Assembly (NCBI RefSeq): GCF_004349055.1
Contig: NZ_SMKX01000001.1
Location: forward strand, 62,001-126,000
Origin: Kribbella antibiotica
GTDB lineage: Bacteria > Actinomycetota > Actinomycetes > Propionibacteriales > Kribbellaceae
Reading direction: 5' to 3'
Length of the DNA stretch: 64,000 nucleotides
Position numbers and translations under genes: made by a program. Under the pieces are notes generated by a model. It worked only from the letters and a program-made list of their open reading frames with translations. It was not told the DNA's origin and did no database searches. Each line of letters begins with the position of its first letter. Positions within the stretch are counted from its first letter, which is position 1. Of the stretch, positions 15,319 through 25,200 are shown piece by piece.

Positions 15319-18300
15319 ATGGCGACGAGTTTCTCCACGTGGCTGATCGGCGAGAACTCGCTGGTGGTGGAGTGTGCTTCGGTGCTGGCGGAGCGGGGAC
15401 ACCGGGTGTGCGGGGTGGTCTCGGACGTTCCGGAGGTGCGGGAGCTGGCGGCGGCTCGCGGGTTCGCCGTGGCGGAGTCGCTGCGGCCTGACGGTCCGTT
15501 CGACCTGTTGTTCAGCGTGGTCAACCTGAAAATGCTCGCGGCCGACGTGTTGGCCTTGCCGTTGCGGTTGGCAATCAATTTTCACGATGCGCTCCTGCCG
15601 CAGGATGCCGGCGTCAACGCTGCGGCTTGGGCAGTTGCAGATCGTCGAACTGTGCACGGCGTGACCTGGCACATGATGACGGAGGAGGCCGATGCGGGCG
15701 ATGTCCTGGCCCAGCGTTCCGTCCCGGTGGCCGCAGACGAGACCAGCCACTCGCTGAACCTCAAGTGCTTGCAGGCCGGCTTGGAGTCGTTCACCGCCCT
15801 GGTGGACGAGCTTGCCGAGGGCAAGGAACGGCGTACGCCGCAGGATCTCGCCCGGCGCACGTATCACGGTCGGACAGACCGGCCTGGGTTGATGATTTCT
15901 TGGCAGCGTACGGCGATCGACCTGGCCGCGCTGGTTCGGGCGACGGACTTCGGCCGGGGACCGAACCGGTTCGGTTTGTGCCGAGTGTGGACCGGCAATG
16001 AGTGGCTGTTGGTGTCGAAGGCAACCGTGTGCGCACCGCCGTCGGAGGCGCGACCGGGCACCGTGGTCGCCGTCGAGAAGACGCACGTCCGGATCGCGAC
16101 GGGCGACGGCGACCTGATGGTGGATGTCGGCCCGCATGACCTTTCACCGGGGATGGTCCTGCCTGAGCCGGGTGAGGACGCTCATCAGGCAGAGCGAATC
16201 GGCTTGCAGCACGAGCCGTTCTGGCGACGGCGCTTGCAGGAGTTGCGGCCGCTGGCCAGGTTGGGCGCACTCGGTAGCGCTCGACAGGTCGACGTACCGG
16301 CTGGGATGACCGAGCAGGAACTGGTCGAGGCGGTCCTGGCCTATCTGGGCGAGCTGACGGACGAGGAGACCTTCGATGTCGGACTGCGGTTGCCGGCCCA
16401 CGGTTTGTTGTCCCAGCTGATTCCGTTCCGGGCGGGCCAGCGCGTTCGCACCGGGTACCTGCGGGACTTGCTGATTCGGCAGCCGGGCCTGGTCGAGCCG
16501 CGGCTTCCCGTGGTGATCGAGATCGGCGCCGAGGCTATGCCGGCACCCGGGACCGAGTTGGTGATCCGGGTTCGCGAAGGTGTCTGCACCTGGTTGACCG
16601 ACAACCCGGAGCTCGCGGACGGTTTCGCGGCGTACTGTGCGGCTCTTGTTGCCGATGGTCCGAGCTCGGCGCCGCTGGTGTCGGCGGCGACAAGCCGGAG
16701 GCTGCTGGCAGCGACTGGAACGCAGTGCCCGCGCGATCGCCGTACAGATGAGCTGTTCGCGCAGCAGGTCGAGGCCCGCCCTGAGAGCGTCGCTGCGGTC
16801 TCTGGCGAACAGCAGTTGAGCTATCGCGAGCTGGATGAGCGGAGTGGTCGGCTAGCGGCTCTGCTGGCCGAGCGGGGTGTTGGCCCCGGCGACCGGGTCG
16901 GTGTCTATCTCGAGCGGTCAGTCGATCTGCTGGTGAGTCTGCTGGCTGTGTGGAAGGCCGGTGCGGCCTACGTGCCGCTCGATCCGGTCTATCCCGCCGC
17001 ACGGATTGCCTACATGCTCAGCGACGCTGAGGTAACGCTCCTGATCACTCAGGCCAGCCTCGAGCACAATGCGTCCGGTCCCAAGGTGATCCTCGATCGG
17101 AGCACACTGCCCGCCGTACCGCTTCCGGCCGGGGAGGCCGATGACCTCGCGTACGTCATCTACACCTCCGGGTCGACCGGGCGGCCTAAGGGCGTCCAGG
17201 TCACGCATCGCGGACTCACGAACTTCCTGTGCTCGATGGCTGCGACTCCTGGGTTCACGGCTGCCGACAAGATCCTTGCCATCACCACGATCTGTTTCGA
17301 CATCGCCGGCCTGGAACTGTTCCTGCCCTTGATCACCGGCGGGACAGTCGAGATCGCCCCGCCGGGAGTCGTCGGTGACGGACCTGCGCTGCGCGACCTG
17401 CTGGCCGCCAGCGGCGCGACCGTTCTGCAGGCCACCCCGGTCACCTGGCGAATGCTCATCGACGCCGGCTGGAAGGGCACTCGCGGTCTCCGCGTGCTGT
17501 GCGGCGGCGAAGCCTTGCCTCGCGACCTTGCCGACGAACTGCTGGCGCGCGCGGACACCGTGTGGAACCTCTATGGACCAACCGAAACAACCATCTGGTC
17601 GACCGCCGCTCGTGTCCTCCCAGGTGAAGACATCACCATCGGTACGCCGATCGCCAACACGACCTGTCACGTCCTCGACCGGCAGTTGCGGCTACTGCCA
17701 CCGGGCATTCCAGGCGAGCTGTACATCGGTGGCGACGGCGTCGCGAAGGGATATCGCAACCGCCCCGACCTGACCGCCGAGCGGTTTGTCGCCAACCCCT
17801 TCGGCCCTGGCACGCTCTACCGCACCGGGGACCTGGTACGACGTCTGCCCGACGGCGCCCTGGAGTGCCGCGGACGAGCCGACCATCAGATCAAGCTCCA
17901 CGGTCACCGGATCGAGCCCGGTGAGATCGAAGCAGTCCTGCGCGAGGTGCCGACCGTCCGCAACGCGGCCGTCGTTGTCCGCGATGACCGCCTGGTTGGC
18001 TATGTCAGCCCGACCGGTCACGACCTTGCCGCTCTCCGCGAGATCCTGCGGGCCAAGTTGCCCGGCTACATGGTTCCGGCGGTTCTGGTCGAGCTGGATT
18101 CGTTGCCTGAGACACCGAACGGCAAATTGGATCGGAACGCGCTGCCCGCCCCCGCCTCGGTGCAGCCTTTGCCCGTGGCCAGCGTCGATCTTTTGGAGGC
18201 CTTGGAAGATCTGCTGGAGGCGGTCTGCGGTGAGAGCGCGGCGGTTCTCGGCACCCTCGAACCGGTTGAGGCCGACCAGCGCTTCCCCGATGTCGGCATC

Positions 18301-19566
18301 GACTCCCTCGCTGCGGCTGCACTGCTCGGCCGTCTGCACACCCGCACCGGAATCCGACTGACGGTCACCGCGACCTACCAGCACCCGACGCCCCGCCAGC
18401 TCGCCAATCACCTTCACCAGTTGCTGTCCGGTGCCAGCGAGTCCGAGCAGCGGCCGGACCTCGCCGTACTGCTTGATCCTGAGATCGTTCCGGCCAGCGT
18501 CACCTCCGGTGGGTCCGCTGGAGAATGCCTGGTCACCGGGGCGACCGGATTCGTCGGCGCCTTCCTCGTCCGCGAACTGGCCGACCGTGGCCAGACCGTC
18601 CACTGCCTGGTCCGCGGCGACGGTCCAGTGACTGCTCGCCACCGCCTCCGTACGGCGATGGATGCCTACGAACTGTGGACCGACGACCTCGACGACGCGG
18701 TCCGCGTGCATCCCGGCGACCTGTCCCAACCGTTGCTCGGGCTCACCGAGGCTGACTTCGACCACCTCGCCTCCACCGTCGACGCCGTCTATCACTCCGG
18801 TGCGCACGTGAGCGCCGTACATCCGTACTCAGCGCTTCAGCTCGCCAACGTCGGCGGCACCCAGGAGGCTCTCCGTCTCGCTGCCAGGCATCGCCCGTCG
18901 ACGTTCCATCACATCTCCAGCATCGAGGTCTTCGCCCAGCCGCCCACTCACGGTGGCGCGATCACGCCGGCCGACCTAGCCGGCCCGCCAGACGCCCTCC
19001 GCGGCGGCTACGCCCAGACCAAGTGGGCGGCCGAACACCTCGTGCGTCAAGCCGACCAACGAGGCCTACCCACGGCGATCCACCGGCTGCCTCGCATCCT
19101 CGGCCACACCCGAACCGGCGCCTGCCAGACCCGCGACCTGCTCTGGCAGATCCTCAAGGGCTGCATCCAATCCGGCACGGTTCCCACCGGCATCAACGCC
19201 GCCTACGACCTCGTGCCCGTCGACCACATCGCCCAAGCCATCGCCGAGGCCACAGGTGGGAGAGTCCTCCACCTGACCAACCCGCACCGCACTACCTTCG
19301 AGGCCATCACCAGCCACCTGCGAGCAGCTGGCTACGAACTAGCCGACCTGCCCCTGGATGCCTGGACCGGCCACATCCGCAACCAACCGGACAACGCCGC
19401 CGCCCCCGTCCTCGACATCTTCCTTACCGAGATGACCGGCCACGGCTGGAGCGGTCTCACCTTCGCCAGCACCCTCTCGACCTGCCCACCGCTCACCCGC
19501 GAAATCTTCGCCACCTACCTCGACCACTTCGCCCGAACCGGCTACCTCCCCAAACCAACTCACTAG
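15319..19566 (+). CDS. NRPS-like synthetase: formyltransferase - adenylation - carrier - thioester reductase
   Basis: A 1,415-aa single-module synthetase. Residues 1-290 are a formyltransferase domain with INFHDALLPQDAG (Asn/His triad) at about 84-96 and TWHMMTEEADAGDVL (Asp) at about 115-128. Residues about 320-480 resemble only the C-terminal half of a condensation domain; no HHxxxDG is present. The adenylation domain at about 485-960 has YVIYTSGSTGRPKGV (613), NLYGPTETTIW and YRTGDLVRR. The carrier site is VGIDSLAAAAL (about 993). The terminal reductase starts LVTGATGFVGAFLVREL (about 1071) and has a GGYAQTKW motif. The predicted product is an N-formyl amino aldehyde or alcohol released by NAD(P)H. 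Residues at the specificity positions read D-I-L-Q-L-G-L-I-W, a glycine-like code. No PPTase, exporter or tailoring gene adjoins. Confidence 0.9.
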   Translation: MATSFSTWLIGENSLVVECASVLAERGHRVCGVVSDVPEVRELAAARGFAVAESLRPDGPFDLLFSVVNLKMLAADVLALPLRLAINFHDALLPQDAGVNAAAWAVADRRTVHGVTWHMMTEEADAGDVLAQRSVPVAADETSHSLNLKCLQAGLESFTALVDELAEGKERRTPQDLARRTYHGRTDRPGLMISWQRTAIDLAALVRATDFGRGPNRFGLCRVWTGNEWLLVSKATVCAPPSEARPGTVVAVEKTHVRIATGDGDLMVDVGPHDLSPGMVLPEPGEDAHQAERIGLQHEPFWRRRLQELRPLARLGALGSARQVDVPAGMTEQELVEAVLAYLGELTDEETFDVGLRLPAHGLLSQLIPFRAGQRVRTGYLRDLLIRQPGLVEPRLPVVIEIGAEAMPAPGTELVIRVREGVCTWLTDNPELADGFAAYCAALVADGPSSAPLVSAATSRRLLAATGTQCPRDRRTDELFAQQVEARPESVAAVSGEQQLSYRELDERSGRLAALLAERGVGPGDRVGVYLERSVDLLVSLLAVWKAGAAYVPLDPVYPAARIAYMLSDAEVTLLITQASLEHNASGPKVILDRSTLPAVPLPAGEADDLAYVIYTSGSTGRPKGVQVTHRGLTNFLCSMAATPGFTAADKILAITTICFDIAGLELFLPLITGGTVEIAPPGVVGDGPALRDLLAASGATVLQATPVTWRMLIDAGWKGTRGLRVLCGGEALPRDLADELLARADTVWNLYGPTETTIWSTAARVLPGEDITIGTPIANTTCHVLDRQLRLLPPGIPGELYIGGDGVAKGYRNRPDLTAERFVANPFGPGTLYRTGDLVRRLPDGALECRGRADHQIKLHGHRIEPGEIEAVLREVPTVRNAAVVVRDDRLVGYVSPTGHDLAALREILRAKLPGYMVPAVLVELDSLPETPNGKLDRNALPAPASVQPLPVASVDLLEALEDLLEAVCGESAAVLGTLEPVEADQRFPDVGIDSLAAAALLGRLHTRTGIRLTVTATYQHPTPRQLANHLHQLLSGASESEQRPDLAVLLDPEIVPASVTSGGSAGECLVTGATGFVGAFLVRELADRGQTVHCLVRGDGPVTARHRLRTAMDAYELWTDDLDDAVRVHPGDLSQPLLGLTEADFDHLASTVDAVYHSGAHVSAVHPYSALQLANVGGTQEALRLAARHRPSTFHHISSIEVFAQPPTHGGAITPADLAGPPDALRGGYAQTKWAAEHLVRQADQRGLPTAIHRLPRILGHTRTGACQTRDLLWQILKGCIQSGTVPTGINAAYDLVPVDHIAQAIAEATGGRVLHLTNPHRTTFEAITSHLRAAGYELADLPLDAWTGHIRNQPDNAAAPVLDIFLTEMTGHGWSGLTFASTLSTCPPLTREIFATYLDHFARTGYLPKPTH

Positions 19567-19577
19567 CCTTACAGGTA

Positions 19578-19608
19578 AGGGCCCGACGTGTAGTGCACGC
19601 CGGGCCCT
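19578..19608. terminator. Bidirectional hairpin between the NRPS and cellulase genes
   Basis: AGGGCCCGACGTG (19578-19590) pairs with CACGCCGGGCCCT (19596-19608), a 13-bp GC-rich stem with one G-A mismatch and a tight loop. It sits between two convergent genes and can serve both. Confidence 0.7.
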
Positions 19609-19626
19609 CTGTGTGTGCTCAGGCCT

Positions 19627-20844
19627 TCAGCTGGCCAAGCCACCCTTGATGGCATCGATGATGCCCTGCTGGGTCACCGCGGTGGAGCTGCGGTTGAAGA
19701 GGCCGAACCCGTACTGCCCGTTGACGCCGTTGTCCCAGTAGAAGGTCGCGGCGCCGTACCGCTTGGACGTCGAGACCACAGCGCGGGCGAAGTCCGCGCG
19801 GTACCGGTTGTTCGTGGAGTCGGCCGACGTCTTGTCGATCGATCCGTACTCACCGACGACCACCGGATAGCCGCTGACGACGAACTTGTCGTACATCAGC
19901 TTCAGCTGGGAGGTCAGGTAATCCTCCTGCCCCCAGGTCGACTTCCGTGCGGCGTTGGTCGCGTTGCGTCCCCACTGGGTGATCGTGCCGTTCTCTTCGC
20001 CTGCGAAGTCCCAGGGGGAGTAGTAGTGGACCGAGATCATGATCCGGCGCTCGTTGCTGGGGATCGAGGACGACCGGTACTGGTCGGTCGGTACGACGAA
20101 GCCGTAGTTGCCGGCGGTGTAGTCGATGTTGGTGTTCCAGCCCGGAATGAGCAGCCAGCGCGAGCTGTTGTTGCCGCCGGCCCGCCGGACGGTATCGACG
20201 AAGATCTGGTTGTAGGCGTTGATGTTGGAGTAGCACGGCTGCGTCGGCTGGCCGTACTGCCCGTCGAAGTTCTCGTTCATCGACTCGAGGATCAGCCGGT
20301 TGTCGTAGCTCTGGAATCGGGTCGCGACCTGCTGCCAGACCTTTTGGTACTTCGCTCTGATCTCGGTCTGGTTGGCCGCGTCGCAGATCAGCCAGGCGTT
20401 CGGGATGGTTTTGTAGCCGTCGCCGTGCATGTTGATCAGCACGTTCAGGCCGCGGTTGTAGGCGTAGTTGACGACCGCCTGGATCCGGTTGAGCCAGGCG
20501 GCGTCGACGGTGTAGTTCGGCCCGGCGCCGATGGCGCGCAGGTAGGAGACCGGGATCCGGATGGACTTGAACCCGGCCGCCTTCACCTTGTCGATCATCG
20601 CCTGGGTCACGGTGGGGTTGCCCCAGGCGGTCTCGCTGGGATACCCGTTGGAGTTGGCTTCCAGTTGGTTGCCGAGGTTCCAGCCGGCGCCGAGATCGGC
20701 CACGATCTGCGCGGCACTCGCCTGCGCGGTACTGGTCTGGGCGGCGGCCGGCTGGATCGCGGCGGCGGTGCTCTGCGCCGGTGCGGTGACGAGAATCGCT
20801 GCGAGCAGCCCGAAGATGGCTGCAAAACTCAGTCGTTTGGTCAT
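19627..20844 (-). CDS. Secreted GH5 endoglucanase (cellulase)
   Basis: A 405-aa exported enzyme with a signal peptide of about 28 residues (AAIFGLLAAILVTAPAQSTA). The mature GH5 TIM barrel has GWNLGNQLEA and FKSIRIPVSYL at the start. LILESMNENFDGQ carries the acid/base Glu after the conserved Asn. ISVHYYSPWDFAG has the conserved His-Tyr, and YPVVVGEYGSIDK carries the nucleophile Glu. The catalytic pair is complete, so beta-1,4-glucan hydrolysis is likely; GH5 also includes mannanases and xyloglucanases. No cellulose-binding module is present. A perfect 14-base palindrome lies 47 bases upstream of its start. It is convergent with the NRPS gene. Confidence 0.9.
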   Translation of the reverse strand: MTKRLSFAAIFGLLAAILVTAPAQSTAAAIQPAAAQTSTAQASAAQIVADLGAGWNLGNQLEANSNGYPSETAWGNPTVTQAMIDKVKAAGFKSIRIPVSYLRAIGAGPNYTVDAAWLNRIQAVVNYAYNRGLNVLINMHGDGYKTIPNAWLICDAANQTEIRAKYQKVWQQVATRFQSYDNRLILESMNENFDGQYGQPTQPCYSNINAYNQIFVDTVRRAGGNNSSRWLLIPGWNTNIDYTAGNYGFVVPTDQYRSSSIPSNERRIMISVHYYSPWDFAGEENGTITQWGRNATNAARKSTWGQEDYLTSQLKLMYDKFVVSGYPVVVGEYGSIDKTSADSTNNRYRADFARAVVSTSKRYGAATFYWDNGVNGQYGFGLFNRSSTAVTQQGIIDAIKGGLAS

Positions 20845-20890
20845 CCGTTCCTCCTGTGGAACGTCGCTGAATCATGGGGCGGGCAGCTCA

Positions 20891-20904
20891 TCGAAGCGCT
20901 TCGA
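20891..20904. promoter_or_regulatory. Perfect palindrome TCGAAGCGCTTCGA upstream of the cellulase
   Basis: A 14-base perfect palindrome with the AGCGCT core of LacI/CebR-type operators, 47 bases before the cellulase start. It differs in its flanks from the GH43/importer sites, so a different repressor of the family is likely. Binding is inferred. Confidence 0.5.
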
Positions 20905-20993
20905 CAAGGCACTTCCTGCAGATGGAACCGCAGGGGAGTGCAGCAGCACAAGAGCTCGTCGACATAAATCTGTAACGAGCGCGACACAGCGGG

Positions 20994-21650
20994 CTAGCGG
21001 GTGACGCGGCCGGTTTCGTAGGCCCACATGACGATCTCGACCCGGTTGCGGGCGCCGAGCTTGGCCATCACGGCGGCGAGGTGGGTCTTCACGGTGCTGA
21101 GGCTGATGTGCAGCTCTTCGGCGATTTCGGGATTGGTCCGGCCACGGGCAACCGTGATCAGCACCTCCTCCTCCCGGCTGGTGAGCGGCTCGACGGGCTG
21201 AACCGGCGGCCGGCCGAGCCGGGTGTCGGAGAACGCCGCGAGCAATCGCGCGGTGATTCGCGGAGCGATCAACGCATCGCCCTCAGCCGCGGCATGGATC
21301 GCCTGGACCAGCAGCTCGGGACCGGCGTCCTTGAGCAGGAATCCGCGCGCGCCCGCCTTCAGAGCGCCGTGGACGTATTCGTCGAGGTCGAAGGTGGTGA
21401 TCACCACGACCGCAAGCGGGTCGGCGACGTCGGGCCCGGCCAGCTCGCGGGTCGCCGCGATTCCGTCGATGCCCGGCATCCGGATGTCGAACAAGCACAC
21501 ATCCGGGCGGAGCCGGCGCGCGAGCGTCACCGCCTCCAGCCCGTCGACCGCCTGGCCGACCACCTCGATCCCCGGCTGTACGTTCAGGATCATCGACAAC
21601 CCGGTACGAATGAGTTCCTGGTCGTCGGCGACCAGCACGCGGATCGTCAT
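20994..21650 (-). CDS. Two-component response regulator, NarL/LuxR family
   Basis: A 218-aa regulator. The receiver domain (about 1-120) has [10 protein letters not shown] with acidic residues, [14 protein letters not shown] with the phospho-accepting Asp (about residue 54), and [11 protein letters not shown] with the conserved Lys. The LuxR-type helix-turn-helix (about 150-212) reads [20 protein letters not shown] followed by [18 protein letters not shown]. Its start overlaps the stop of the histidine kinase gene by 4 bases. A likely target is the divergent MMPL exporter gene on the far side of the kinase. The start of the overlap (ATGA) is clear. Confidence 0.93.
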   Translation of the reverse strand: MTIRVLVADDQELIRTGLSMILNVQPGIEVVGQAVDGLEAVTLARRLRPDVCLFDIRMPGIDGIAATRELAGPDVADPLAVVVITTFDLDEYVHGALKAGARGFLLKDAGPELLVQAIHAAAEGDALIAPRITARLLAAFSDTRLGRPPVQPVEPLTSREEEVLITVARGRTNPEIAEELHISLSTVKTHLAAVMAKLGARNRVEIVMWAYETGRVTR

Positions 21651-22795
21651 CTGGCCGCGCCCACCTTCGGCAGTACTGCTTCGACGGTCCAGCCCCGGTC
21701 CGGTCCGGGCCCGGCCTCGAACGAGCCACCCAGGAGCGCCGCCCGCTCGCTCATTCCGACCAGCCCATAGCCCGACGGGTTCTTCACGGTGGCACCGGCG
21801 TCTCCGTCGTCGCAGACGGTCAACCGCACGCAGCGCTCTTCCGCCGCAACCCGGACATCGATCCGGGTGACGTGACGCGCGTGCCGGACCGCGTTGGTGA
21901 TGGATTCCTGGGCGATCCGGTAGACCGCGGCGCCGACCGCAGGCTGCAGATCGACAAGATCGCCGGACAACTCCAGCTCCACCCGCGGCTGGTCCCCGAC
22001 GCTACGAGCCAGTTGTTCGAGGTCGGCCACGCCTTGTTGGGGAGCCATCGCAGCCATCTCGTCTTCCCGCAGATTGCCCACCATGACGCGCATCTCGGCG
22101 AGCGTACGCGACGCCTCCGCCTCGATCACGGTCAGCGCCTCGACGGCAGCGGACGGATCGATCGCGGCGACCACCCGCCCGGCCTGCGCCCGGATGGCGA
22201 TCGCCGAGACATGGTGAGCAACCGTGTCGTGCAGTTCGCGGGCCAGTTGCGCCCGCTCCAGCAGCCGCATCTTGTCGAGTTCGCGCGCCCGGGACGTCGC
22301 CCAGTACCGCACCGCGTGCCCGATCGAGGCCGGGAAGAACAGAACCACTCCGCCGAGGAACACATTGAGCAGACCGGTGTACTCCACTGCGAAGCCCGTG
22401 ACGAGAGCGACCACATAGATCCCGAGTCCAATGCCGATCTCACGACCGGATCCCCAGCGCAGCAACGCGTAGGGCAGCAGGATCACGGCGATCATCGTAT
22501 TGAGGCCGATCACCGGTAGGTCGCCGATCAGGCTCGCCAGGCTGCTGGCGATCGCAACGCCGAACACGACGGCCGACACTGCCAGTGGATGCGTACGCCG
22601 CCACAGGAGCGCGAGGATCGATCCCACGGCAATCACGATCGCGACAGGGCGCCATACGACGTCCTCCCGCAATACGCCTTCGAGGATCGCCGTGGGGAGC
22701 AGCAACGCGATCAGGGCCCAGTCACGCCATACCCGCTGGGGTGGTTGCGGCGCACGCGGCTCGGCCAACAGCGAGCGCACCACGTTGTTTGACAT
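21647..22795 (-). CDS. Sensor histidine kinase, NarL/DesK type
   Basis: A 382-aa membrane sensor kinase. About six hydrophobic helices occupy residues 20-165 ([47 protein letters not shown]). The HisKA_3 phosphorylation helix is [19 protein letters not shown] with the His at about residue 192. The HATPase domain ends [20 protein letters not shown] start at ATG 22795, where the membrane region begins sensibly; the frame extends to 22918 but the extra 41 residues have no features. It is coupled to the response regulator gene and divergent from the MMPL exporter gene, the usual layout for drug- or envelope-stress-controlled exporters. Confidence 0.92.
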   Translation of the reverse strand: MSNNVVRSLLAEPRAPQPPQRVWRDWALIALLLPTAILEGVLREDVVWRPVAIVIAVGSILALLWRRTHPLAVSAVVFGVAIASSLASLIGDLPVIGLNTMIAVILLPYALLRWGSGREIGIGLGIYVVALVTGFAVEYTGLLNVFLGGVVLFFPASIGHAVRYWATSRARELDKMRLLERAQLARELHDTVAHHVSAIAIRAQAGRVVAAIDPSAAVEALTVIEAEASRTLAEMRVMVGNLREDEMAAMAPQQGVADLEQLARSVGDQPRVELELSGDLVDLQPAVGAAVYRIAQESITNAVRHARHVTRIDVRVAAEERCVRLTVCDDGDAGATVKNPSGYGLVGMSERAALLGGSFEAGPGPDRGWTVEAVLPKVGAAR

Positions 22796-22961
22796 GGCTC
22801 TCAGCGTAGAGACCTGGAGCGGCCGGCGGATCGGCCGGAAGTACGGCACGCCAGTCGGTCGGTCGGCCGGGTCAAGTCCGGCCCATCGCCCGAGGTGTGG
22901 AGCGCCGCGGCTGACCACGCTGAGAACACTGTCCCGCTGGGCCGCTCAAGGAGAACAATCG

Positions 22962-25124
22962 ATGATGTCGAACGCTTTGTACCGCTTAGGCCGGTACGCC
23001 GCCCGTCGCCCCTGGACGGTGATCGGAACGTGGATCGTGCTGGCCGTACTGGTCGTCACCGCGGCCGGCGTCTTCGGCCAGAAGCTGGAGAACACCTTCG
23101 GAGCGCCCGGACTCGACTCGCAGCACGCGACCGAGCTGCTGACCGCAGCGGGCAACGACCAGGCCGGCCTCACCGCCCAACTGGTCGTCACCGCTCGCGA
23201 CGAGCAGGCGACTTTCTCCACCTCCACGCAGGCGCAGGCGGCCTGGACGAAGCTACAAGCAGACGTCGCCGGTCTGCCCAAGGTGCTCGGCATCAGCGGC
23301 GCAACGATCTCCCCCGACGGCCGGGTGGGGATCATCCGGCTGCAGTATCCGGTGATCGAGGACCTGGCCGTGGCCGACCTGGAGAACCTGCAATCCTTCG
23401 CCGCCAAGGAGGCAGTTGGCTCGCCACTACGCATCGAGATGGGCGGCGACCTGTTCTCGTCGTTCGAGGAGGCGGAGACCGGCCGCGGTGAGCTGATCGG
23501 TCTGGTCGCCGCCGTGATCATCTTGCTGGTTGCGTTCGGCTCGCTGATCGCGATGGGGCTGCCGATCGGACTCGCCGTGTTCGGCATCGCCCTCGGTACC
23601 AGTTCGTTGTCGCTGATCACCTATCTGATCGACATACCGAGCTGGGCGCCGGTGATCGGCAGCATGGTCGGTCTCGGTGTGGGCATCGACTACGCGCTCT
23701 TCCTTGTCACCCGGCACCGCGAGTACTTGTCGCAGGGGCTCGCGGTCGACGAGTCGATCGGACGGGCGGTCGCGACGGCTGGTCAGGCCGTCGTCATTGC
23801 CGGTGGCACCGTGGTGATCGCGATCCTCGGTCTGGCGACCGCCGGCGTACCGTTTCTGACCGGTGGTGGCGTTGCCGTCTCGGTCATCGTGCTGATCATG
23901 GTCGCTGCCTCGATCACCTTGCTGCCCGCGTTCCTCGGCCTCGCCGGTCACTGGGTCAACAGGCTCGCCGTACGGCGCCCGCGGACCACCGGCGGTGCCG
24001 GCTGGCAGCGGTGGGGCCGTCATGTCACCAGGAACGCCAAGACGTACGCCGTCGCAGCGACCGTCGTACTGCTGGCCTTGGCCGCCCCGGTGGTTGCTCT
24101 CCGCGTTGGTACTCCGGACGAGGGCACGCTGCCCGACAGCCGGACGGAACGGCGTGCCTACGACTTGGTTGCCAAGGGCTTCGGTCCCGGCCTGAACGGA
24201 CCGCTGGTCGTTGCCGTCGACATCTCGCGAGACGCCAGTGTGGTCCAGCCGCTGCTCAGCGCCATCACTGCAGACAAGGGCATCGCCGCCGCCACGCCGC
24301 CACAGGTGAACGCGGGTGTAGCGACGATCGTGGCCTTCCCGACCACCGGCCCGCAGGACGACGCAACCGTGGACACCATCCACCGGCTCCGCGCCGACGT
24401 CTTCCCCGCCGTACTCGGCCAAAGCCCGGCGCGAGCTCACATCGGCGGTCAGACAGCGCTCTCAGCCGACCTCGGCGGGAGGGTCAGCGACCGGCTACCA
24501 CTGTTCATCGGTGCAGTGGTGCTGTTGTCCTTCCTGCTGCTGATGCTGGTCTTCCGCTCGGTACTGGTGCCTCTGAAGGCAGCCCTGATGAACCTCCTCA
24601 GCATCGGCGCCTCCTTCGGCGTAATGGTGATGGTGTTCCAGTGGGGCTGGGGCGCGAACCTGATCGGCCTGGAGTCGACCCTGCCGATCCTCCCGTTCAT
24701 CCCGATGTTCATGTTCGCCATCGTCTTCGGCCTGTCCATGGACTACGAGGTCTTCCTGCTGTCCCGCATCCGCGAGCGCTACCTGGCCACCGGCGACAAC
24801 GTCACCTCGGTCATCGACGGCATCGCAAGCACCGGCCGCGTCATCACCTCGGCCGCCCTCATCATGATCTCGGTCTTCCTGGGCTTCGTCCTCGGCGACG
24901 ACCCGACCGCCAAAATGTTCGGCCTCGGCCTGGCGGTAGCCATCTTCGTCGACGCCACCATCGTCCGAATGGTCCTGGTCCCTGCATTGATGAAGCTGAT
25001 GGGCAACGCCAACTGGTGGATCCCCACCTGGCTCAACCGCCTGCTGCCACACGTCAACCTCGAAGCCGACTCGCATCAGCCCGACCCCGACCCCGACCCG
25101 GTCCGCGAAGAGGTACTCGTCTAG
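22962..25124 (+). CDS. MMPL/RND-family membrane exporter
   Basis: A 720-aa transporter with the two-fold repeated MMPL plan: one helix (residues 18-38), an outer loop, five helices, then the same again. Each half has the signature of the proton-relay helix, GIDYALFLVTRHREYLSQG in the first and SMDYEVFLLSRIRERYL in the second. AAGGAGA at 22948-22954 precedes ATG 22962; an apparent extension to 22500 overlaps the divergent kinase gene and is not real. Family members export lipids, siderophores or drugs using the proton gradient. The divergent two-component system is a likely regulator. The C-terminus is a short acidic tail rich in Asp-Pro. Confidence 0.92.
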   Translation: MMSNALYRLGRYAARRPWTVIGTWIVLAVLVVTAAGVFGQKLENTFGAPGLDSQHATELLTAAGNDQAGLTAQLVVTARDEQATFSTSTQAQAAWTKLQADVAGLPKVLGISGATISPDGRVGIIRLQYPVIEDLAVADLENLQSFAAKEAVGSPLRIEMGGDLFSSFEEAETGRGELIGLVAAVIILLVAFGSLIAMGLPIGLAVFGIALGTSSLSLITYLIDIPSWAPVIGSMVGLGVGIDYALFLVTRHREYLSQGLAVDESIGRAVATAGQAVVIAGGTVVIAILGLATAGVPFLTGGGVAVSVIVLIMVAASITLLPAFLGLAGHWVNRLAVRRPRTTGGAGWQRWGRHVTRNAKTYAVAATVVLLALAAPVVALRVGTPDEGTLPDSRTERRAYDLVAKGFGPGLNGPLVVAVDISRDASVVQPLLSAITADKGIAAATPPQVNAGVATIVAFPTTGPQDDATVDTIHRLRADVFPAVLGQSPARAHIGGQTALSADLGGRVSDRLPLFIGAVVLLSFLLLMLVFRSVLVPLKAALMNLLSIGASFGVMVMVFQWGWGANLIGLESTLPILPFIPMFMFAIVFGLSMDYEVFLLSRIRERYLATGDNVTSVIDGIASTGRVITSAALIMISVFLGFVLGDDPTAKMFGLGLAVAIFVDATIVRMVLVPALMKLMGNANWWIPTWLNRLLPHVNLEADSHQPDPDPDPVREEVLV

Positions 25125-25136
25125 CGATCTCGCAGT

Positions 25137-25200
25137 GCATCTTTGAGAACCCACCAACCATGCAAAGCGCGCCAAAGCGGTTGATGGGTTCTCAAAGTGC
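25137..25200. terminator. Long hairpin after the MMPL gene
   Basis: CTTTGAGAACCCACCAACC (25141-25159) pairs with GGTTGATGGGTTCTCAAAG (25179-25197), a 19-bp stem with one mismatch and a 19-base loop. It lies 16 bases after the MMPL stop. It lacks a clear U-run, so it could be a repeat element as well as a terminator. Confidence 0.5.

Noticed and set aside
22500..22961. N-terminal extension of the MMPL gene
   Set aside because: It runs antisense through the histidine kinase gene; the AAGGAGA site at 22948 marks the real start at 22962.
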